Assembly (NCBI GenBank): GCA_012845835.1
Contig: JABAKD010000021.1
Span: forward strand, 13,394,978 to 13,458,977
DNA from: Undaria pinnatifida
Taxonomy: Eukaryota > Sar > Phaeophyceae > Laminariales > Alariaceae
Length of the DNA stretch: 64,000 bases
Reading direction: 5' to 3'
The notes under the pieces were generated by a model. That model saw nothing but the letters and a program-made list of their open reading frames with translations. It had not been told where the DNA came from and did no database searches. Shown in pieces: positions 1 through 12,000 of the stretch. The first letter of the stretch is position 1. The number at the start of each line of letters is the position of its first letter. A program made the translations under genes and the position numbers.

Positions 1-11
1 TTGACGACGCT
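1..11 (+). CDS. End of an LRR exon cut by the window edge
   Basis: The first eleven bases read Leu-Thr-Thr plus two bases of a Leu codon, then GTGAGTG follows as a donor site. This is the same ending (LTTL, phase 2) as the complete LRR exons at 9018 and 10024. It joins in frame to the exon at 1464. Confidence 0.55.
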
Positions 12-3000
12 GTGAGTGTCGCTCCTAGTCTCCCCGTTGGCCTTGCATGATAGTCAGAGGCACTTCCATTTCGAAACCCGATGCGAGACGAGAGTATTTT
101 TCTGAAGAATGGTTACATTGCCCTCGATGTCAAGGTCGTAAATTCGGACCAGAGTCGGAGCTTGATTTACGTGGGCCTTTCAAAGGTAACTTGTACAACA
201 TGATCAAATTCCGTGTTATGTGCTCAGCGTCTCGATGTAAACGGTTAATACGTACGGGTGGTCTCTGGCGGTGCGGTAGTTCCGTTAAACGTTGTATTCG
301 GCTCGGGGTGCGAACGGCGAATGAATAACTTTGTCACATAAGTACCACTTGGTAGGTGCATTGGTGGTGTATGCCCCAACCTAATAAACGATACTTTAGC
401 TAGCCATGCAGCCCAAGCTACGACCCTGACTTGTAGAGATCGACAACATATTAGTACCAGGCGAATATATCGCAATTTACAAGGTGCAGAGGAAGTGCAA
501 GCGGTGCAGTAGGTTAACTGACAACTTGGGGGAAACCGTGCATGCGTCTCGAAGAACCATCTTTAAATCGAAAATCTCGGGGAAACCTCAACGGCACGAG
601 TAAGGGTCAGGCGTTGTCAGATCTATTTTTTTTTGTAAGAAAACTGGTATAGTGTTTTGTTTTGTATATCTGAGGCAAGCGTGACACGAGCACATTCTAA
701 AAATCATCTGCATGTACGTTTCCTGTCCTGATCAACAATGATGACAAACAAAATCGCTAAAGGAGGGCCGCTCGGCTCACCAGCTGTCGGGGGCTGACGT
801 TTACGTTTTATCCAGTCTGATAACAATCGCCGAAATCCCTTACCTACCCCGCTTCCCCGTGCTTCACTCAGCAGCAGCTATCCCGTTTCTTCGTCCTGCG
901 ACATCCCGTCGGCATAGCCTTGGCTTCCGACAAGATGAACGCTCTGTCTAAAGAGTCGTCCCACCGGCGGGGGGGGGGGCAGGTTTAGGGGCCAAGCCAT
1001 TGAGACAGGTTTTGCTCCTCAAGCGTGGCCCTATCGTTCAGCATGATTCTTGAACGAATAACTTGCTTTCGCCCTATCGGATAGAAACGTTGGTCGAATT
1101 ACCAGAACGAATATGTCGTCGCAGTTATGCTTTTGCTGAGACATTGAGCTACTCATATTTGGGGCCCAAAACCTCTGCTGCACCATTAGCGTGGGATGCC
1201 TCTAGACCAATATGTAGAGCGAAGAGCGGATAACGCGAAACACCGGTGACCACACCACACGGGCAGTAAACAAACACAGTGTAGACACTTTGCTCTTGAA
1301 CCCACGATAGCGACCACGTTGTTTTTGTCAAAAAATACACGCTACAGACGTCAATGAACGGTGGCTGATCTCCTCCAAAGGTAAAACAGTACATGCTTTT
1401 TCGTCTCGGTTACCTATGTTTCCCTGTCTGTCGTTCTGTTGACGCTGCCGTCGCGCCTGGCAGAACCATCACCGACCACAAAATCTCGACAATCGACATA
1501 GACGCCTTCCAGCCTCTCGCGTCGTCCATGACACTTTTGTGAGTAAAGGGTTTTGTAATGAAGGATATAGCCGGGAGCCTACGACTTGTCAGTGTCGACG
1601 GGAGATAGTATTCAGCATCGCTAGACACCACGCTGTACGTTGCGGTGGCGTGCACAAATGTCGAATTAGTCGACTGAAACCAAACGTTGTTGTATGTCGC
1701 CACGAGTTCATGCTGTTATATTTCTTCCGCAGTGGAAAACCTGAACCACCAAGAATGTTTTGGTTGACCTCAACAACCAAGGTTGGGGAATATTTAATAC
1801 GCCTCAAGGTCCGCGTTTACCGTAGCCACAACGCTATTTCGCCCGTCTGTCGGCTGCGGTTGCGTCACTTGGGGTCGCCTTATAGAACGCCAAAAAACAT
1901 TAAAAGGTCGCGAAACCCCACTTCCTAACAAATACCTTTTATAGTCTATGTAGCTGGTGATTAAAAGGGGGTTCTACACATTCTACAATAGAAATCCATG
2001 TGTTGACTCGTACCTGCTTGGTGTTTATCACATCAAGAGAGTCAGCCATGAACGTTTCGCACCTGTCAACATTCACTCTCCCGCGTATAGCCGACATGCT
2101 AAAATTGCGTCAAGTCTATAGCAAACCTCGTGTGTACCACGAATTGTTACCACGAATGATTACGCATGCATCGCCGATTCCTCGCCTGCGCGATGTTGAC
2201 CGTTCGAGAAGTCTCCCAAGCACCACGTATTCGTCAACTTGCTTCAACGATATCGCAACGCACTGCACGAACGGGAAACGAGGTTAAAATTTACTGCGAC
2301 CCATGCGCATGCTTCCTCAGGGACCTAGACACCGGTGTGCTCGAGGCGGTAGAAGTCGGTCTCTTCGCCAACATGGGATTCATCCAAACCATGTGAGTGC
2401 CCATACCAGTACCGGGGATGCTAAATATATGTAGTGGTTCGCAGTATGAAACCTGCACAAGGACGACAAGTCGCCCACTACCCCTCGTCCTCATTAGCAG
2501 TAAAACATATTGACTTATCCACATTGACGTTATGTATGTTCTGTCGTGCGACTTGTGAGGGTGACGTCACCACCACGCGGCTGCGGCGATTCTCGGTGGT
2601 GGCGTGGTAAAGCCATTGTTGCGCCAGGCATTACTCGTACGCCTGAAATTCGTTGTATATATATCAGAATGCATGTAGATAATAGAAGTAGAGACAGATT
2701 AGATACCTACCTGGATGAAAGTTTTGTAGTGTTATGCACTACAGGTTCTTACAAGTAGCCTGTAACGGCGACTACACCCTCACGATCTCGCCGCGACTCC
2801 ACGGCGGCGAATTTTGTGTGCGGCGTTGTACAATCATGGCGCCCCCGGATAATATCCCGTACGACAACAATTCGTACGTGATGTCCCAGTATGGTAGAAA
2901 GGAATGTATCTAGACTGCGGTGATACGGTAGATATCTGTCGCAAACAAGGTGAAACCGCAGTACTCACAGGGTCCCAATGCTCATAGAAGTATAAACTAT

Positions 3001-6000
3001 ACGCAAAACATGTCTCTAGAGCATGATGGTAGACTAGTCTGCACACAGGTGTTTCAAAGGTACCATGATTCAGTCATTGCACGCCAGGAAACAATCCCAG
3101 GTAGTAGGTAGCGCATAGAGTAGATCCGGTACAATCAAGGCAGGCTCGCAGCATGCATCATGAAACATTGTATCACTCTAGCCACACTGATTAGTTCGAG
3201 ACAAGCCTGCATTTAGTTGTCGCCCCAACCCGCAACCAAGGCGTGTAATCACGGGGAAAGCCGACGGGAGCAACCCATCTGACGGCGTATATAAACTATA
3301 CCCTCACCAGAACCACTTATCAATGAAGTCGATGACAACAAAGCTTGTCTTGAAAACGCACACGCGTGTACAGCCCTCGACGAACTCACAGCAGCAGCTT
3401 GCAGATCGGATTTTGCTGGTATTAATATCATCATGAACGGAATCAAGACAGCACCAGCTTCAACCATGGCTATCATGTAGTCTAGTCTCAACGCGGAAAT
3501 AATCAACCGGTCGGAGTTGATGTTGCGATCATCATCGCCAGACACGTCAGGAAGGGCCCCGACCATTACGTACTCTACAATGTAATATATCGGTATTATC
3601 GTGGCTCATAGTTTACAACACCAGCCATACGTAACTACAGCATCACCACAATAGACTTATCATACGCGTCTACAGCACTACGTACACTGCGATATTTCAC
3701 ACAGCGTACCTGTTGCAGTAGACTATCGTACTAACGATTTGATACGAGTATAGTCTAGACTTTAGACTATGTGGTCACAAAATATATCAGCACTTACTTT
3801 CTCCCAATGACCCAGGCTACGGTAGGGGGGTCCCCTTTTGGGCCTTTTATTTCAGTGGCTAGGGGTCACTCGCGCGAGTAACTCCTTTGTTCCTATGCAA
3901 TCTTACGTTTCCTTCATGTTTTACATTGACGAAATCAATCCGCAATGCAAACGTGATCTAAGCTGCGGCAAACCAAGTTTCTAAGCCATCGTCATCCGTA
4001 GGGTACAGAGCTACTCGTGCGAGTGGCTCAAACACACCAATGAAAATGGGGGTACCACCCTACCGTAGCCTTGGTCCAATATCGTGGGACAAATGCCAGG
4101 ACAGGAGAGGGAACTTTCACCGCTTGACCGACGGCAATTTTCAACAATTCGCCTTGACTGACGGTGAACTACTAGGTTTTAGTTCGAAACTGTCGATTTG
4201 ACACGACAGATTTGACAATTTTAAGACCGCTAGGCAACCCCCCTTAGCTAGCCATTTCGTTAACGAGTGCTGCTGTGGCGGGACACTAAGACGACAAATC
4301 AACCTCTTTTCGAGAAATCCCTTGCAGAAACTGCAGTCCCTAATAATCTCGCCCACCGACGTAAACCTCAAGCACCGCTTCGAACGTGCAGCCAGATTCC
4401 CTCGTTTATCGATCTCCGGATCGTGGGTATGACCTACCAAGTAGTGTCAAATGCCTGGCTTGGCAATAAGAAAACACTCATGTGACTAGCTTGGCTGGCT
4501 ACTCCAGGTACAACTTCATGCTCCTCCAAAATGTCAGCATGAGCCCCAACTCGCTAGTGCTCGGCGTGTCCTTGCGACCACACGACGAGCTGCACCCGAG
4601 ACTGGTCCTGGGGGGCTGTTTTACCGTTTTCTACATTCCCCTGTCTTTGCTAACCGAGATTCTTGACACAGACATGCTTCATTCTCTACATCAAAACATA
4701 ACAAACGTCGCTTTTTTTGAGGGTACGCGCGGTATTGGTCGGGTCGGGAAAATGTGGTCGAGTCGGGAACTTTCGGAACAGGAACGAGACCCGCTAGTGT
4801 ATTTTGGCCCTGACCGCGACTTTCAGACCCCTCCCCGACCCCAATCTTTGTCTCACCGTCTACCGTCATTGCTTACGGCATCTTGTTCCCGTCCCGACTT
4901 GTTTCCGTCACGCGGTCATGTGCTTTCCCGACCTTTCTCGTCCTGCCGTCCGCCCAGTTGTTCCCATCCCATCCCGACTTTCGCACACAATGTCTCTCAT
5001 CCCCCAAATGACTTACTTGCGTGATGGTTTTTCCATTGTATTTAATACACAGGTTGCGTCTTCAACCCGTCATATGACTATGGACGCAGATGGATTATTG
5101 TCATTTGGATTATTCCGCTTATGTATCATGTGCATGCAGGAGATTGTGCGTTTACATTTCATGTATCTTGCAAAATTTTTGCCGCCCCTTCCTCTTGTGA
5201 CTGTTTCCATAAACGTCGGTAATGAGTCGAATGTAATTTCAAAAATTAAAATACACTCCAGCTAGCTGTGACATCGCATTTTTGGTCGAAATTCATCTTT
5301 GCAAGCTGTGTGTGATACTCCGATCGCGCGTATTACAGGTTGTGTGTCCTCATTAAAGATATAGGTCGGCGACTCCCCTTGCAACTACAGTGTAGCTATC
5401 AGGGTCAACAGGGTAACGTTAGGCAGTCTGTGCGCGCAAACTATAAAACCTGTTTCTGAGGAAGACAAAATGTGACAGCTGTGGGAGGCAATGAATCAGT
5501 TTCATATCGAGTGAATCCTGTAAGTCGAATAACCAGTGAGGGGAGGGTGGAGGTTTTAAGAACCTGGGGGCCTGATTTTGATCAAAAGCGAGCGGGGTTT
5601 AGGTCGCATAGATGTAGGGGTTTGCTAAACGCGTGGTGCGAGATCTAGGCGATGGTGCAGGTGGTGGAGAATGAGGGGGCGTTGGGGCCGGGGAGGGGTG
5701 GGAACTGCAGCAGCGGCATGGACGGCTCTAAAACGATAAATGAGGCGATCTCTAGGGGGTGGGTGTGTTTATTACTCTGCCGGACTTCGATATTAGGTAG
5801 GGCGTTTAAGCAAGAGGGAGTGAGGAAAACAAAAAAAAGGCGGGAGGGGAGGATTTTTAAGAGGTTTAGGTCACATATAATAATCAAAGATGAGTTTCGA
5901 CGAAATCTTCGATCTCACAGCCGGAGTGTAATTGAATTTTTATAATAATAATAAAATACACTCCAGCTATGAGATTGAGGATTTGGTCGACACCGATCTC

Positions 6001-9000
6001 TGCAACATTGTGTGTGATAATCCGATCGCGCGTGTAAACCATATACGTAGGGGCTTGCTATACGTGCGGTCTGGAATATCGTGCGGGGTGTGGGGAAGGA
6101 GGGGGCGTTGGCGGGTAAGAGGGGGGATTAATGGAAACTTCGTCAGGAATGGCTAGAAAGATAATGACGTGATATCAATTGCTTCATATAATATTATACA
6201 TAATGAAAAAGCTGGAGTGTATTTTAATTTTTATAATAATGAAAATACACTCCAGCTGTGAGATCGGAGATTTCGTCGAAACTCTTAACATATTATGTTG
6301 ACTCTTCTTGTGAACAAAAACCTTCCAAAAAATGTACTAAAATTATGTTGGTTTCTTCAACAACAAAAAAAAGCGGCAAAAGGTCGTCCAAGCATTTAAC
6401 AAATAGCACTTGGTATTATTTTTCACTTGTTTTCCGTTCGTTGTTGATGTCTCCAGCCAGCGTTCTCCGCCGTGTTGCCAACTATTCCGGACTGCATCTC
6501 CCCGCCATATCCTGACTACGTTCTCGACAGATCTGCCGATTGTATTCCCGACCGTTTCGTCTACTAGCTGGGTAGCAAACCGATCCTCGACTTTGTTTCC
6601 GACTTATTTTTCAACTATGTTCCAGACAGATATTTTCGAACATGCACCAGACAAAATTCCCGACCCGGTGCTGATTCGTTAAATTGCTTCGTCCGGACAA
6701 GAAATCGGCGATCCACGTCCCGTCCGGTCAGTCAATTCTATTGCTGCTTCCCCGTCCCGCTCCAATCCCACCGTGAGCAAACGTTTTTTTTTTCCTTTAC
6801 TGTCCCTCGGGAAGACCCAAAACGAGTTCCGCCTGCGGCGGGCTAAGCGGCTAACGTCCCGCACCGAGCGCTGATTTCGTTACCGCGCGTACACTTGGTT
6901 TTGTTGTTTTTGATGTTGGTTTGTTTTGAGCGTTTTGCAGAAAAAGCCCCCCTAATGTAATTTTTGTGGTCCTGAGCATGAGACCTGTACAAAAACGATG
7001 TGTCGTTAACCCTTTTCCGTCCTAATTAAGACCAATTAAATTCTCCACATCAACGATTTACGTCGAGCGACCCCCGGGTCACATGACGCCTCTGATGCAG
7101 TTTGCTGGTCAATCGACAGAGCACGACACAACTGCCATCGGCCAATGTGGCGAAGGATCTCAGATCAAAACTCGTATGCCAAACGTTTCTGTCCGAAGCC
7201 GTCAACCAAATATGGATGTGGCCTTGACGTGTACGATGTTTTTCTCTGGACTGGCTGTACCGAAGGATGGCCCCTTATGCGTCTGTGTATCCTCGTACAG
7301 TCGGAGAGCCTTTTGAGTGTTGGCGTGTCTAGGCTGTGATGCATGTATACCATTAGGACCGTAAGCCATACTCTTTCTCACAGACTGTTGAGATCGCCTC
7401 TGTAATGGAGTAACGGTTGTTGACTTGAACGCGAACACCATATACCCCTCCTGACCAGACACAATATCAATGTTAGCCGTTCCGGAGCATTTTGTTTATT
7501 TCGTTGCTAAATGTTTAGCTGCTGGCGATCGATGAACCGTGCTCATGAGGAAAATCAACGCATAACGTCTCGCCAAAACGAAAGACATATATTTCAGTGC
7601 ATTCAAGAGGTTGGAGAAAGCCACAGGAGCACCCCCCCCAATCCGTGAAAAATCTGAAAATACCGAGTAACTAGGTTTACACACGCGGACAGTCGAGCGG
7701 CGTAACCGCAACTACCGCTCTGTCGCAAGTTTTGTTCCTCTAACGTGGAACATGGACATGTGTTCCAACGTGAGCGTTATGGAATGTCAGCCAATGACCT
7801 CCCCTGTCCGTTGAAGTGTATTTTCGAAACTCCCACAAATACACTATCGAACTACATCCGTCACAGTGTATTTCTTCAGGGTTAACGCCCGTTCCGTTTT
7901 TTCTCAACAGCAATTGCTCAAGCTAGCTCGAAGCTGACACGTGATCAGAAACTTGAATCGTCATTTATCTCCCCCCAATCGCTGCAAAATCTTGGTTAAA
8001 TACGTATGGTAATAATGACTGCACTATTTGCTTACATACACAACCTCAGCAACGGCCAACGACCCAGGAACAAGAAATAAAACGGAATCGAACATGTCTC
8101 GACCATAATCTAGAGCGAGGAAAACTGAGTTCAAACAGCCTTGTCGTCAGCATCTCTATCGCGCCAACGAGAAAGCTCGGCGAACGGATCTCGCCAACTG
8201 TTTAGAACGTATGCGCCAAAGAATGGGTTGCATAAGTGGAAGACGGTAGCGAGAGCTTGTGGTGCCCGGCTAAGGCGAGAACGTCCGGGTCTTCGCTTCC
8301 GATACTACCGCAATACCCCCGCTCTCCTCCCCGCTTAGGATTTCCTTCTGAGAGGCATCGGTTAAACGAATGAACTACTCACATACACAACCAGGTGGCA
8401 GACGCTACATTTGTTACACAAAGACGGGAGTCGGCCCCCACCCATCTGCGTTGCTTCCTAATAATATCGACAAAAAGAGATCCAGGTTCAATCATAACAA
8501 AGTCCACGCCGAATGTATCGCAACGTGCGCGGTTGGCTTGTGTGGCGCCTGGTATTTGTTTGGAGACCAAACGTTCTAGAGGCGATCTCCTGTAAAACAC
8601 AGCGGAAACGTTAGGCAAAGTAGATAATACTCGGTAGCCTGGTCTGTCAGGTTTCCCATTTTTTTGGCAAGAAGGCTGAGTCTAAGAATCCCAATCACGG
8701 TCAGCTAAATCACAAATCAACAAGGAACCCAGGTAAGCATTTTTTTCACGTCTCTGCTGCTGCAGCCTATTTGCTTAATCTCTGTGGAGCGACCGTTCCT
8801 GCCTCAGCCCTATACATTTGGATGGGAATTTCGATCGTCACCCACCCATTTGTGAAATTTACTGCTCACACGAATGTATAGTGGATTTCCGGCGCTTCGA
8901 CCCCCATTGATATTTAGCCATCACGAACGACACCACATCAATGGTACCTGGTAAACGACTATTAACGCGTTTATATGTTCGCCCTCCCATCGTTTCGTTG

Positions 9001-12000
9001 CCGGTTACGTGCGTTAGATACCTTGGCAGCAATAAACTGACATCCCTTCCATCCGGCATCTTCGCCGACATGGGAGCTATGACCACGCTGTGAGTATCAC
9101 GAGACGACATCCTTGAAATTTGGTACATGCGGTCTCAGCGTCTAATATACCGTTTCCGAAGAGAGGAATGGTTAGAACATTACAAAAGATCCCTAGGCGA
9201 ACCACCGGGTCGCATTTGAAGTCATTCACACTGGACGGTGATTGATTCTAACAGTATTCTAACAGGCAGGGCAAATACCGGCAAAACCGCCGCCACGTCT
9301 TCTATTCTTAGAGGCCGAAGCTGGTTTCACGGAAATAATGAGGTTTTGGATGGATGAGTTGACACGGGTGTATGCATACTGGAACGGGGGGATCCCTCCC
9401 GCGAGCGAACCCCTCACCATAGCATTGATCGATCTGTAATACAACTGCGCGAATGAGACGGTCACAGATATCCATGCCCAATGGTCGCGTCAACCCTGCG
9501 GGACATGGTCGACCGCGTTGTTCGTGTGCGGGGCACTTGCAGTGGATGCTTTTTGGCAGCTCCAGTCCGTTGGGTTCGACTTTCCGCACCCCACACAGTC
9601 TTGTGCAATGCATATGCTCTCTTTGGATTACGGACGTTGATGGAAACGCCTGTTTTACACTTTACCCTTTGCATTGCCAGCCGCATGCACCAGACAGACC
9701 AAACGCGGTGAACCCTTGCAGTTTCATGTACGGATGTTTGCTGGTATACATGTGGTCTAGATATAGCGTTGTGTACCGTACGCGACGTCGGTTGTCTTCA
9801 CTGTGGCGTAAATGGGTTCCCCGTGCAAAACAATTGCCGGGAAAAGTGTACAGTACGGAGGGCGTAGGAATTCGAGCTTTTCTCAACTTGTCTCTAGTCG
9901 AATGGAAGTCTTTTTATGTAAAGCATTAAACCCCCCCCCCTATAGCGAGGACCACGCCTAGACCGTATGTTTCCTAGCTGCTAACTCAACGTATTCTCCC
10001 TCGTGTCCAATTCGAGCTGACAGGTATCTCAATGACAACTCTCTGACGACGCTACCTGAGGGCATATTTGATGGCTTGGGGACGGACTTAGGCTTGATGA
10101 CGTTGTGAGTGCCTTTCTGTCGGGTCGTAGATGGATCGTGCTGACTACAGTACAAGCAGGCAAAAACAACGCAGAACGTGGCTACGTTCCTTTACGCTCT
10201 CTCCCAGGTGATTTATGTTCCCCCGTCATTTTTGTGCATGACCCAGACACCAAACCGGTAGAAACACGCTTTAGGTCAATAGCATGCCGTTTGTTTACAT
10301 GAGATGCCAACGACAAACACGGCCACTGGTATTCCCTTTGGCGAGCAAAGACGTGGCTTACTCTTTGTCCTTGTTTGTCAACCACAACATATAATTGTCG
10401 TAACATCCTAACTGTTCGGCGGACGTATCTCCACCTCTGCCTTCACGGAAAATCACGCTCTCTCCGTCTTCAGGGATCTGTCTGGAAACCCGGGCCTGCA
10501 ATGCATCCCCGCCGCGTAAGTGATGTGGATGGGGGACGAATGATGATTGCTTGGTTCTCGTAGGCGTGTGTGTAATATTTGGTATTTTGCTTGCGGCCTC
10601 TGGTTCCACCGGAAGATTGCTAGCAATCGTCCGGTGGCGTATACATGCGAAGAATGGCCAATTATGACGGAAATATTTCAACGTCGGGTTGGATTATTTT
10701 ATCGAGAATACGTTTTCATCTGGCTATTGTGGATTCTTAGACTGATTGCGACGGGAATTATTCACGGTGTATCCCAGCGATGGCCTGAGCGATGACGCCT
10801 GCACGAACGACTTTTCCCCTTCGACTGTCTGACCCTAACTCAAATATGCCCTTCCAACTTCGTCCCGTTTCGTGTCTTGGTTTAATTAACGCAGAACCTT
10901 TGCAGCTATGAGCACTGTCACCGCTTCACTGGCGGACCCTGATGGCGTGTGCGGTGAGAACCGGCGGAGCCTAGGTGGAAAAAGTGTCGACCTCAATCCG
11001 CAGCCTTCGGCGACGAATAACGTCTACCGGTGTTACTGACTGCATGTCGTTACCAACGGAAGCTGACGGGGACGTTGCGTGAGAATTAGCGGGGATTCCT
11101 GGTTCCATCTATTATTTTTCATGCGTCTAAAAAGTCAAAAACGTACTGCATACTGTATTAGGATAAATAAGTTGGATAGTTTTGGTTTTGCCACGTCGGC
11201 TGATGTCCCCATATTTGTTCATGATGTGACCTTTGAAGATGACGTGCTCGATAACAGCCCCGAATCTTACCGAATATCCCTCAGCCCCGTCATACCCTCT
11301 GTTTTCTGCCGCACGCACGAACTGACGAAAAGGTTGTACGCCAGCCACTGCGGTTGCGTGTGAAGATGGTCCAACGTGTGAGGCTGGAGCAGAAGGTTAC
11401 ACTTGCAGCGGTAAGGGTTTCGCAATTTGCTATCGTTCTAACACCTCGCTGTTGCCATGGGCGTGTATCGACACGTGTTCTCGGTTTAACGGTACTAGTG
11501 GAGGAGGTCACGTACAAAAAAACGCAAAATCCAGCTGTAGGCTACAGAAGGACAGAAGGAAGGACAAAAAAATACATGGCTTTTGGCGAATCATGACCCG
11601 ACCCTTGGGTTTTGTCAAGGCGATTTCAAAGTCGTGAGACACGTCGGGTCACATTATAAAATCTGAAGGGTCGGGTTGGGTCGGATTAAAGGGTTTCAAA
11701 TCTCGCGAGGCGGGTCAGATCGGGCTAAACGGCCTCAAATCGTGGGGGTGGTGTCAGGTTATGACCTGCGAGACACGGGTCACGCACTGGTTAAAGCACT
11801 ATGACCCGCGAGATGATTTTGGCTCACCCGTTGGTCAAACCCGCGTATCTGGCGAGCGGAACCGTCTTTTTCAAAATATTAGCTGAAGGCCTTCGGTCAG
11901 TGAAAGCGCCCCGCGGGTCTGACCCACGGATGCGTAAAACATGAAAAACGAACTGCTTGCTGCTTGTCTCGTGCCGATGATCCGATCATATGTCATCACA

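Noticed and set aside
7580..7650. Minus-strand peptide resembling an LRR tail (A-F-S-N-L-L-N-A-L-K-Y)
   Set aside because: Too short, no 72-base frame, no splice sites, opposite strand to the gene.
9560..9590. GGTTCGACTTTCC resembling a tRNA B box
   Set aside because: No cloverleaf, no A box at a suitable distance.
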